Part shown: positions 30,441 through 39,266 of the stretch, one piece after another
How positions within the stretch are numbered: the first letter of the stretch is position 1
Layout of the letters: every line of letters starts with the position of its first letter
Assembly: GCF_001646945.1 (NCBI RefSeq)
Contig: NZ_LUTV01000001.1
Location: forward strand, 240,865-283,654
DNA from: Endozoicomonas ascidiicola
Lineage (GTDB): Bacteria > Pseudomonadota > Gammaproteobacteria > Pseudomonadales > Endozoicomonadaceae
Direction: 5' to 3'
DNA length: 42,790 bases
Notes under the pieces: model-generated
What the model was told of the DNA's origin: nothing
The model's database searches: none
The model's input: the letters and a program-made list of their open reading frames with translations, nothing else
Program-made: the position numbers and the translations under genes

Positions 30441-32435
30441 ATGATGAACTTTATCACCGCGCTACTTTCAAAACTGAAAGCTGAACGATTGCAGGAAAAA
30501 CTCCCCGCTGTTGCCATGGCGCTGCTAGTTCCTGTGCTAATCTCAGCCTGTTCATCCACGCTTGGGGGGAAAACATCTTCTTTAACGCAACCTAAAAGCA
30601 TTGAACAGCAATTGGTTGAAGTGGCAAAACTCAGTTATCCGGAAAGAGCCAGCTTGACGCTGGAGCTGACCAGCCAGCTGGCCAATGACAATCCTGCAAG
30701 AGCCAAGCAGGTGCTCGACGAATTGCCCTATGATCAGCTACCAAAAACCATTCAGGCAAAGTTGGCCATTCAGCAAGCTCAACTGGCACAGGCCAATAAC
30801 AAAGACTGGGCTATTTTTGACTGGCTGGACAGAGAAGCCGTCATCATCAGCAACGATCGCAATATCAACGCACAGTCCCACATTCTTAAAGCCCTCGCTT
30901 ACGGTCGCTTTGGAGAACATCAGGCGTCACTGGATGAGTGGATTCTGGCTGGGCCTTATCTGGCAGAAAGTGAAAAGCAACCTTATTACGATCGCTTTTG
31001 GCAAACCCTGCTACACGTTTCACCGGAGCGTTTGAACCTACTCCACCAACAGGAACGCTCCAGAGCCATGAAAGGCTGGCTCTCACTGGCTCTCATCTAT
31101 CAAACAGGCACAAGCCTCGATCAACAACTGGCGGGCCTTGAACAATGGAAACAGGAATGGGCAACCCATCCTGCAAAACAGTTTCTGCCGGGGGACTTTG
31201 AAGTTCTTAAAGGCAGCTCTGCTGAGCGCCCAGACCGAATTGCCGTGCTGCTTCCCCTCACTGGCAGGCTGGAGAAGATGGGTGCCGCCGTACGCGATGG
31301 CATGATGGCGGCTCACTTCGAGGCGATCCAAAGCGGAGAACAGCTGACTGAGCTTCAGTTTTACGATACTCAGGGCAGCAACATTAATGACCTTGCCTAT
31401 CAAGCTATTAATGAAGGCGCTCAGCTGATCATTGGCCCTCTGAATAAATCGAACGTCAAAGAACTCAGCAGCGACATCACCAGCAGAGTCCCTGTTCTGG
31501 CGCTGAACTATATCGATGATCATACCGACGAAACAGCTGCACCTCAGTTAAATCAACCACAAAACCAGTACCAGAAACTGTACCAGTTTGGCCTGTCCGC
31601 TGAAGATGAAGCCGTATTAGCGGCCCACAGAGCCCGGCTGGACGGTCATCAAAGAGCCCTGCTGATCACCCCGAAAACCGAGTGGGGCAAACGGGTAAAC
31701 ACTGCATTCCAAAATCAGTGGTTAGCACTGGGCGGCGAGATTGTCGGCTCCGGTGAGTTTGACGGAAAAACCCAGTTCAGCAGCCTTGCCGGCTGGCTCA
31801 TGCACACCGACCAGAGTGAAGCCAGAGCACGACAGTTAAACCGGGTATTGGGCGAAAGCCTGGGCTTCCAGGCAAGGCGTCGTCAGGATGTGGATATGGT
31901 CTTTATTGGTGCCACACCTCAGGAAGCTCGCCAAATCAAACCTGCACTCGCCTACCAGTACGCCAGCAGTGTGCCAGTATACGCAACATCCAGTGTTTTC
32001 TCCGGTGTCAGCAACAAAACACAGGATCAGGACATGAATGGCATTCGCGTACCTATCATGCCATGGCTCCTGCCGGAAACTCACTTACCTTTAAAACGTC
32101 AGATCAACAGCCAATGGCAACAATCACGCAGCCAGCTGGGCACACTTTACGCCCTAGGTGTTGATGCTTATAACCTTTACCCAAGACTGCAGCAACTGGC
32201 TGCACTGCAAGGCAGCCAACTCCACGGCATGACCGGCTCTCTCAGCATTAACACCGATGGCAAAGTACACCGTGAACTCTCCTGGCAGATTTTCAAGAAC
32301 GGCAACCTGTCACCACTGCCAATCGTTAAGCCGAAGGAAACTGAAAAGCCGCTGACCGTCAGCACCATGGATTTCCTACCACCTGAGTACCGCACCACAA
32401 CACCTGATGTTCTGGAAACTGAGTCTCAGGAATAA
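30441..32435 (+). CDS. lpoA: Penicillin-binding protein activator LpoA, lipoprotein
   Basis: LpoA (LppC/YraM family) is an outer-membrane lipoprotein that stimulates the cross-linking activity of PBP1A. From the ATG at 30441 the signal peptide ends in LISAC, a lipobox with Cys37 as the lipid-modified residue. An N-terminal helical repeat domain follows, then a periplasmic-binding-protein-like C-terminal domain starting near RIAVLLPLTGRLEKMG. The reading frame extends upstream to a GTG at 30336, but that would give an over-long signal sequence and overlap the predicted promoter. The order lpoA-yraN-diaA-dolP is conserved in enterics. Confidence 0.92.
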   Translation: MMNFITALLSKLKAERLQEKLPAVAMALLVPVLISACSSTLGGKTSSLTQPKSIEQQLVEVAKLSYPERASLTLELTSQLANDNPARAKQVLDELPYDQLPKTIQAKLAIQQAQLAQANNKDWAIFDWLDREAVIISNDRNINAQSHILKALAYGRFGEHQASLDEWILAGPYLAESEKQPYYDRFWQTLLHVSPERLNLLHQQERSRAMKGWLSLALIYQTGTSLDQQLAGLEQWKQEWATHPAKQFLPGDFEVLKGSSAERPDRIAVLLPLTGRLEKMGAAVRDGMMAAHFEAIQSGEQLTELQFYDTQGSNINDLAYQAINEGAQLIIGPLNKSNVKELSSDITSRVPVLALNYIDDHTDETAAPQLNQPQNQYQKLYQFGLSAEDEAVLAAHRARLDGHQRALLITPKTEWGKRVNTAFQNQWLALGGEIVGSGEFDGKTQFSSLAGWLMHTDQSEARARQLNRVLGESLGFQARRRQDVDMVFIGATPQEARQIKPALAYQYASSVPVYATSSVFSGVSNKTQDQDMNGIRVPIMPWLLPETHLPLKRQINSQWQQSRSQLGTLYALGVDAYNLYPRLQQLAALQGSQLHGMTGSLSINTDGKVHRELSWQIFKNGNLSPLPIVKPKETEKPLTVSTMDFLPPEYRTTTPDVLETESQE

Positions 32436-32781
32436 CCCGGGGCTTCAGGCTGAGAATCAGGCTCTGCGCTACCTGAAGCAGCAGGGCCTGAAATCTGTCG
32501 CTAGAAACTTTGCCTGCAAATCTGGCGAGATTGATCTCATCATGCTGGATAATGAAAAACTGATCTTTATCGAAGTGCGTTTTCGCAGCAAAAGCCACTT
32601 CGGTTCCGCCGCTCAAACCATCAACCACCACAAACAGACAAAAATCAGAAAGACGGCCGCCGTTTATTTACAAAATCACCGTCAGCACAATCACAGAATT
32701 TGTCGATTTGACGTAATCGCCATTGATAACAGTGACGCCAAATACGAAAACACTTTAAAATGGATTAAAAATGCTTTTTAG
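32407..32781 (+). CDS. yraN: YraN / UPF0102 family nuclease-like protein
   Basis: This 124-residue protein belongs to the UPF0102 (YraN) family, which has an endonuclease-like fold; its exact cellular role is not established. The family core is clear: ENQALRYLKQQGLKSVARNF followed by GEIDLIMLDNEKLIFIEVR, where Glu, Asp and the EVR triad form the PD-(D/E)XK-like site. The start overlaps the end of lpoA by 29 bases in another frame, suggesting coupling. Confidence 0.93.
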   Translation: MFWKLSLRNNPGLQAENQALRYLKQQGLKSVARNFACKSGEIDLIMLDNEKLIFIEVRFRSKSHFGSAAQTINHHKQTKIRKTAAVYLQNHRQHNHRICRFDVIAIDNSDAKYENTLKWIKNAF

Positions 32782-32845
32782 TGGAGACTATTTAGTTGAC
32801 CAAAAGTACTGAAGCATTCATCTGACGTATGACAACAGGAGCAAC

Positions 32846-33622
<777 letters not shown>

Positions 33623-33672
33623 ATAATACCAATGTCTGATACTGCTTTTTCAATTTAAACAAAGAGGGAACC

Positions 33673-34245
33673 ATGAAACCAATCAGAACCGTACTTCTGG
33701 CTGCCGTACTGGCTCTGTTAGGTGGCTGCGCCGTACTCGTTGACTCGGTTAATGAAGAGCCCGTTAACATTGATCACACGAAGCGCACCTGGGGAGCCTG
33801 GGTAGACGACCAGACCATTGAAACCGTCACGGCAGTCAACATCAACAAAGCCGACCCGGAACTCAGAACATCACGAGTGAAAGTGGTTAGCTTTAATGGC
33901 ACCGTCCTTCTTGTCGGGCAAGCACCTAGTGAAAGATTGCGCTCACTGGCTGGCACTACTGCCCAGAATACGGAGACAGTGCGGAAGGTTTATAACGAAT
34001 TAACCGTCGGCAAAAATGCAGATATTATTGATCAGAGCAACGATAGCTGGCTGACCACGAAAATTAAAACGTCGATGGTCACCAACGAATCCATCAGCGC
34101 CGATCAAATCAAAGTGAATACCGAAAAAGGTACGGTTTATTTATTGGGCCTGGTCACACCGCAAATGGCACATGAAGCAGTCACCTTGGCAGCCAATACT
34201 TACGGCGTTAAAAAAGTCGTTAAAGTGTTTGAGTACATTAAATAA
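33673..34245 (+). CDS. dolP: BON-domain outer-membrane lipoprotein DolP
   Basis: DolP (YraP) is a lipoprotein that supports outer-membrane integrity and, in E. coli, localises to the division site and the BAM complex. The signal peptide ends in LLGGC with Cys19 as the lipidation site. Two BON domains follow, at about residues 45-115 and 120-190, each with the glycine-containing VxVxxxxGxVxLxG pattern (KVVSFNGTVLLVG and KVNTEKGTVYLLG). Length is 190 residues, as in E. coli. AGAGGGA lies seven bases before the ATG. Confidence 0.93.
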   Translation: MKPIRTVLLAAVLALLGGCAVLVDSVNEEPVNIDHTKRTWGAWVDDQTIETVTAVNINKADPELRTSRVKVVSFNGTVLLVGQAPSERLRSLAGTTAQNTETVRKVYNELTVGKNADIIDQSNDSWLTTKIKTSMVTNESISADQIKVNTEKGTVYLLGLVTPQMAHEAVTLAANTYGVKKVVKVFEYIK

Positions 34246-34380
34246 GCAGCACCTAAATCCTGCAATCGACTTCCCAGACGACAAATACCTAACGGGCTGA
34301 GCATTTTGTTTTCCTGCCATCCCGTTTATTGAGTGAAATTCATACGACCAAGTTTATTCAACCGTCATTCAGCACCTGTA

Positions 34381-34659
34381 TCAGGAATAAATTTCTTGAT
34401 ACAGTCGCCCAAGGATTGAAATGATCGTTAACTGCCTCTCCTGCAAACCAACAACATGTTTTTCATGACCAACGACCAGCAACACATTAATGCCCTGAAA
34501 GCAGAAAAACACCCACCGTGCCGTTGGAGTCTGACAGGGTTTCCGCTTCATGTCCGGGAAAAAACGACTCTGTTTCTTAAATTCAAGTCTGATTCGATGT
34601 TGAATGGCTGCGTAAACCATCAGGCACAGTGTCAACACCATAAGCAGTGCTTCTATACG
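34381..34659 (-). pseudogene. C-terminal remnant of an IS1634-family transposase
   Basis: About 92 codons remain. The segments RIEALLMVLTLCLMVY and PTARWVFFCFQGINVL match the C-terminal region of IS1634-type DDE transposases. The frame stays open upstream exactly to the IS66 terminus at 34660, where it is cut off. The remaining N-terminal 80% is not found on the other side of the IS66 element. The 135 bases between dolP and this remnant hold nothing I can name. Confidence 0.72.
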
Positions 34660-34706
34660 GTAAGTGCCAATTTAACCAGCGTTATAGCCAACTCCAACAG
34701 ATCTGC

Positions 34707-36419
34707 TTATTCTTGAGCTGCCTTCACTGCCCAGGGTAGAAGCTGTTCCAGTTTCTCAACCGTGTCAGCGTATGGCAGCTCTTTTAAAATGTGGTTCAGG
34801 TATTCGAAAGGCTCCAGGCCATTGGCTTTTGCACTTTCGATCAGGCTGTAATAGATAGCACTGGCTTTAGCTCCTTTGGGAGTGTCTGAAAAGAGCCAGT
34901 TCTTGCGGCCAAGAGTGAAGGGGCGGATAGCATTTTCCGCTGCGGCATTACTGATGTTGATATCCCCATCTTCACAGTACACGACCAGTTTCGGCCATTG
35001 GTTCAGGGCATAGCTCATTGCTTTATGGGTCAGGCTGTCAGGTACCAGCCGGGTGATGTTTTTCTGTAACCACTGGTGCAGGTCATCCAGCAGAGGCTTG
35101 CTCTCCTGTTGCCGCCGAGCCTGCTTTTCCGGAGCGGTCAGGCCTTTGATGGCCTCTTCAATGGCATACAGTTTGCGGATTTTACCCAGCGCAATATCGG
35201 CTTTGCTGACCTTATTGTTCTTCACCTTCTTGCCCGGTTTGGCTTCGCCTTTTTTGGCATCGGTGAATTGACGGCGTACATGGTCGAAGCAGCCAACCTG
35301 GATAATTCCTTCTTTTTTGCACACGGCGCTGTAACTGGCATAACCGTCAGTTTGCAGGTAACCGCTAAACCCTTCGAACAGGCGCAGGGGAACCTCTTTA
35401 TTTCGGTGACGCCTCCTTACCTCGGGAAGGATCGTAATGGAACAGTACCGCCGGTTGCCCCAGTGGACCACCCCGTGTCACCCACATGTATTTATCGGAG
35501 TTGAGTGATTTGCTGAGTTCCTTGAGCACCTGAATCCGGGTTTCATCGGCATTCATGATATGCCCGATGCGCTGATGGTCTTCCATCAGGTTGATCAGTG
35601 GCTGCAGTTGCAGGGATAACCGGATCATCCAGTTGGCCATTGTCGTACGAGTGATGGAGCCACCATAACGAGCCAATATCTTTACCTGCCGATACAGTGG
35701 CAGAGCATCGCAATATTTGGCAACGATGATCCAGGCCAGCATGCTGACGGTGACCGCCGGTTTTGGAATGGGGTGCTTTGGGAGTTCAGCCGCTTTGATG
35801 ATGCGTTTTTCTTGAGATTCTCCGCCCTGTTCATCTTTTACGATAAATACGGCTTTCTCCTGCATAATCTCTTTGATCTGAACCCTGGCAGGAATGATAT
35901 CAAGCTCTTCCCGGACTTTGGTGAAGAAGGTCTCAATGGCACCCTGTTTTTCTTCTTCGGTCAGTTCAATACGTTCCTGGACTCTGGGCAGTGATGGTGA
36001 CAGCGGTTTACGGCCCTTGCATTTCTTTAGGGGCTTTGGACTTTCCTCTGTTTCTTCCTGACCATCTTCATCCGGGTCAACAGCACAGTCCGTTAATTCC
36101 GCTTCATTGAAGATTTCACCCTGACCGCTGAACTTTTCAGAACTTCGACCGTAAAGGCGGGCACGTTCCAAACGCAGGTATTCTTCCAGAATAGCGATGC
36201 GTTTTTTTTGTTCTTCGATGACGAAAGACTTTTTCTGGTCTTTTTATGAAGAGCGTCGTCTTTCTCAAGAAGCACATTGTCTTTTTCAAGAATGACACCG
36301 TCCATGGTCTGGATGGCCTCAAGTAAGGCCTCCAGATCCAAAGCTGTTTCAGCGCTTCCGACCAGTAAACTCAGGACAGATTTTGGCTGATGAATGACGG
36401 TATCAACGGGTGATTTCAT
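34707..36419 (-). pseudogene. tnpC: IS66 transposase TnpC, two frameshifts
   Basis: The IS66 DDE transposase is split over three frames: 36093-36419, 35398-36171 and 34707-35471. The first shift is near 36240, where the frame changes to KKRIAILEEYLRLERARLYG. The second is near 35400: after DPSRGKE about 13 extra bases intervene before the frame resumes with KEVPLRLFEGFSGYLQTDG. The C-terminus is complete and resembles other IS66 transposases (RPFTLGRKNWLFSDTPKGA). Joined, it would encode about 565 residues. It is very unlikely to be active. Confidence 0.87.
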
Positions 36420-36455
36420 AGCCGATATTTTACCATAAGCTGCTGAATTTAGAGA

Positions 36456-36820
36456 CTAAAAACAGCTTTCGTAATGTCTTTTTTTATGGGGTTTCATGGC
36501 ATTGAGGTTATAGCCATCCAGCAGCCAATTGAGCTGCTGGCCTGTTAGGGCTAACAGTTCATCATCGGGCTTTGGCCAGTGGAACTTATCCTCCGCCAGG
36601 CTCTTGTAATAAAGCACAAAGCCCCTCGATATGAAGAGTCTTCCCAGAACAAACACTTGATTTTATTACGATGACGATTGGTGAAGGCATAGAGGTGACC
36701 ATCAAAAGGGTTATGCCCAAGTTCCTGCTCGACCAGTACCGCCAGTCCCTTGAAAGATTTTCGAAAATCGATGGGATCCCGATAAAGGTAGACCTCAGGC
36801 AAGCTGGACGACTGGCGCAT
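36456..36820 (-). pseudogene. tnpB: IS66 accessory protein TnpB, frameshifted
   Basis: TnpB is an accessory protein needed for IS66 transposition. The N-terminal frame reads YLYRDPIDFRKSFKGLAVLV to KCLFWE, as in the family. The frame then shifts near 36630, and the C-terminal half GFVLYYKSLAEDKFHWPKP continues in another frame to 36456. The two halves together make a normal length of about 120 residues. Confidence 0.87.
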
Positions 36821-36831
36821 TACAGGTTACT

Positions 36832-37164
36832 TCATCGGAGTAATCCAATCAACTGACCAACCAGAGCTAAGTTTTGATGATTAACTCCGGAAACGCTGAG
36901 CCCACTGGGCAATGATACGGTTAAAGGGGATGATTCTTCGCAAGTTTGACTCTGGTTCTGCGTCAGGGAAACGGGCACAAAGGCAGAAACAGATTTTGAT
37001 GATGAAGCAGGCGCTTTTCCAGTCCACAACTTCTTTTTCCAATATCCAGGCTGTGATGGTTTGACGCCGTTCTGTCGACACCAGGCATTTTGACTCAGCC
37101 CGGAGTCATGCCAGGCTTCGACCTGTTGCAGCCATTGCTCCCGGGTAGTTTTTGGATTGATCAT
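36832..37164 (-). CDS. tnpA: IS66 accessory protein TnpA
   Basis: TnpA of IS66 is a small helix-turn-helix protein that helps transposition. I place the start at 37164 (MINPKTTREQW), with GGAG about seven bases upstream; longer in-frame starts cross the element's end. This gives 110 residues. The helix-turn-helix region is QQVEAWHDSGLSQNAWCRQN, and GVKPSQPGYWKKKLW follows as in the family. It is the only intact gene of this element. Confidence 0.82.
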   Translation of the reverse strand: MINPKTTREQWLQQVEAWHDSGLSQNAWCRQNGVKPSQPGYWKKKLWTGKAPASSSKSVSAFVPVSLTQNQSQTCEESSPLTVSLPSGLSVSGVNHQNLALVGQLIGLLR

Positions 37165-37217
37165 TGCAGCCTCCATCGTGTAATCAGAGGCCTTATCAAG
37201 GTTTAGCTGGATAGAAC

Positions 37218-38123
37218 GTGGGTTATTTTGCCGCTTACCCTGTATCAAACCACCTTGCTCTTTCCACTTCTCTGGCTAGCGGAACTAATGAATCAGTTTC
37301 AGACGGCAACAGAAAACGCAATTTTTCCGGACATACAGTTCAACCCGCTGATATGGAAGACTGTCAAGCACGAGAGGTTGTCAGGCAGCAACATTGTGAA
37401 TCGACTTTACCTCCCAAAAAACGGTACCGTTGGCAAGCTATCAATACTGGAGATGTGGGCTCATCAACATCTACGGAGCGGGTTCTATCTTTTCCTGCGG
37501 TAGGGTATGACCCCAGAGCCTTACGACCTGTGGCAATCGTACCCCCGCAGCCAATGGATATTGACAGGGGTAAAGCTGAGCTGCTGACAGAGCCATCTGA
37601 GTCACTGCGTATTGATCAGTCGACAGATTACAACGAAACCATCTCAAAGTTTGCCATCACTCAGCAACGTCAATTAATTGCTCACTTGAGCGATCAGAAC
37701 ATCAAACATGTACTGTCAAATGCCAGCATACTACTGAAAACACTTGATGAGAGGACTATTCAGTTATCTATGAATAGAGCCACCCCTCCTTGCCCTACTC
37801 TTTTTGCAAAACTTGATCGATTCGATATTGTCAAAGAGCATCAAGTTTGTTCAGGGTATTTTCAAAAAGCCAATGTATTTTTTTCGGTTGAAAACAAAAC
37901 AATAAAAAACACCGGCAATTTAACCAGCATACTGAAAAGCAAAGATAGTGTGACCCAGTTTACGAGTATGAGCGATGGGGATATAACATCAATTGCTGCC
38001 AGCACATGGTTAAGGCAAATTTCCTCCATGTGTAATGGCAAAGGCTTACCGGAAAAGGCGAAAGTGGAAGCCTTCCTGAAGCTGGGCTGCTTGAACTTAT
38101 ATTCCGCAGTTGGAATCCATTAA
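37218..38123 (+). CDS. Unrecognised protein, truncated at both ends by mobile elements
   Basis: I do not recognise this sequence. The frame opens with a GTG inside the IS66 terminus, so the native 5' end is lost. It closes in the left arm of a small inverted-repeat element, which supplies the last residues (YSAVGIH) and the stop codon. Native sequence therefore spans roughly 37239-38097, about 286 codons. The first 130 residues are low in hydrophobics and rich in Ser, Arg, Gln and Pro, so probably disordered. The rest looks globular and helical (ITQQRQLIAHLSDQNIKHV). No membrane span or known motif is visible. It is probably a pseudogene fragment. Confidence 0.5.
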   Translation: MGYFAAYPVSNHLALSTSLASGTNESVSDGNRKRNFSGHTVQPADMEDCQAREVVRQQHCESTLPPKKRYRWQAINTGDVGSSTSTERVLSFPAVGYDPRALRPVAIVPPQPMDIDRGKAELLTEPSESLRIDQSTDYNETISKFAITQQRQLIAHLSDQNIKHVLSNASILLKTLDERTIQLSMNRATPPCPTLFAKLDRFDIVKEHQVCSGYFQKANVFFSVENKTIKNTGNLTSILKSKDSVTQFTSMSDGDITSIAASTWLRQISSMCNGKGLPEKAKVEAFLKLGCLNLYSAVGIH

Positions 38124-38258
38124 ACGCTGACAACCCTTGCAGGAGTATGGGTTCAATCGATCCTGCATGCTCACCCAATGGGTGAGTGGGAAAAATAGCC
38201 AAATGCCACGGCCTATAGGGGCTACAGCGATATTTCAGAGTTTCAACTGCGGAATATA
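38098..38258. mobile_element. 161-bp MITE-like inverted-repeat element
   Basis: Perfect 15-bp inverted ends TATATTCCGCAGTTG (38098-38112) and CAACTGCGGAATATA (38244-38258) are visible, with imperfect pairing a few bases to either side. It lies at the 3' end of the truncated gene. No clear target duplication is seen. A minus-strand reading frame through it is not a convincing gene. Confidence 0.7.
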
Positions 38259-38492
38259 GGTTGAAATAGGGATGGCAGGGCATTGATGAGGCCGTTAAGG
38301 ACAAGCCGCTCGACCGGGCACTGGTCACCAACATTTGCCTGTGTTAATGGGCTGACTGGCTTTCTCGAGGCGATCAATACGGCCTTTCCTCAGGCTCAGG
38401 TGCAGCTTTGCATTGTCCATCAGGTAAGGAACTCTCTGAAATATGTTTCTTACAAATACCGCAAAGCAGTTGCCAGAGACCTAAAGAAGATT

Positions 38493-38721
38493 CCTGATTA
38501 CCACTGAAGTTACGTATACTTCCAGTCGATTGCTTGCCAGCTCGTGGGGGTTACAGATTAAATGGTCATATGTCCAGTTTGATAAAACAGCTCCATAGCA
38601 GGGAAATCTTACATGTAGCATTAGTGAAACTAGTGTTTGGTATTGCTACTAGGCATGCACAGTAAGGCTTTCAGAAATTCAGATATCGCTGGATAGTGGC
38701 GTAGGATGGGTGGTAATCAGG
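38493..38721. mobile_element. 229-bp MITE-like element with 8-bp target duplication
   Basis: Perfect 12-bp inverted ends CCTGATTACCAC (38493-38504) and GTGGTAATCAGG (38710-38721). AGAAGATT flanks both sides (38485-38492 and 38722-38729). Removing the element and one copy restores the IS256 reading frame DLKKIYQSATVEEAE. No protein is encoded. Confidence 0.88.
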
Positions 38722-39008
38722 AGAAGATTTACCAGTCAGCGACTGTTGAAGAGGCAGAGAGCGAGCTGAGCGCCTTTGAGCAAACCTGGGGAGAGAAGTT
38801 CCACTCCATAGGAAGGTCCTGGCGCAAACACTGGGATAACCTAACTACCCTTTTCGACTACCCTAAAGAGATCAGGAAAGCGATTTACACGACCAATGCA
38901 ATAGAGTCATTGAACAGCGTGATCCGTAAAGCCATAAAAAACCGGAAGATATTCCCTGCTGATCAATCAGTTCTGAAGATAATTTTTCTGGCTACGGAAA
39001 AAGCAGCT

Positions 39009-39124
39009 ATTCCCGACGAAGAAAGCACTGACTCATTATAACTATAGATATTTGCAGATAAATTGCGCGAACAGGCACTAGATTTTCTCTATATATATCA
39101 ATAGGTTAACCCTTCGTCGGGAAT
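39009..39124. mobile_element. 116-bp MITE-like element inside the IS256 remnant
   Basis: Perfect 13-bp inverted ends ATTCCCGACGAAG (39009-39021) and CTTCGTCGGGAAT (39112-39124). Removing it, with a few bases of target duplication, restores ATEKAAEKASAKW. The target GCAGCTGC is itself palindromic, so the duplication length cannot be fixed (2-3 bp likely). The interior is AT-rich. Confidence 0.8.
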
Positions 39125-39266
39125 CGCTGCGGAAAAAGCTTCGGCTAAATGGACTATGTCGATAAGAGACTGGAAGGCTGCCATGAACCGATTTGAAATT
39201 ATGTTTCCAGATCGGATCAAGGCGTAAGTAAAAAGTGGCGTTTGCATAGAATCACTTATAGACTCT

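Larger units (their letters stand above)
34660..37238 (-). mobile_element. IS66-family insertion sequence, decayed
   Basis: The element is 2579 bp. Ends are GTAAGTGCCAATTTAACC (left) and GTAAGCGGCAAAATAACC (right, read inward), matching the GTAAGCG-type termini of IS66. It carries the standard tnpA, tnpB, tnpC order read from the right. tnpB and tnpC are frameshifted. IS66 elements normally make an 8-bp duplication, but the flanks here (TCTATACG and CCTGTATC) do not match. Confidence 0.85.
38337..39227 (+). pseudogene. IS256-family transposase remnant with two small insertions
   Basis: Three exons of one transposase are visible: 38337-38492 (ACVNGLTGFLEAINTAFPQ, then CIVHQVRNSLKYVS), 38730-39008 (TTNAIESLNSVIRKAIKNRK) and 39125-39227 (AEKASAKWTMSIRDWKAAMN). 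These are the C-terminal half of an IS256-type DDE transposase. The N-terminal half is missing or unrecognisable before 38337. Two small elements interrupt it; removing both restores one continuous frame to the stop at 39227. Confidence 0.85.

Noticed and set aside
34660-37238. Programmed frameshifting in the IS66 tnpB and tnpC genes
   Set aside because: Three breaks occur in two genes, and one involves about 13 extra bases; decay explains this better than regulated frameshifting.
37960-38334. 124-codon minus-strand frame
   Set aside because: It spans the 161-bp inverted-repeat element and the opposite strand of the truncated gene; it is not a gene of its own.
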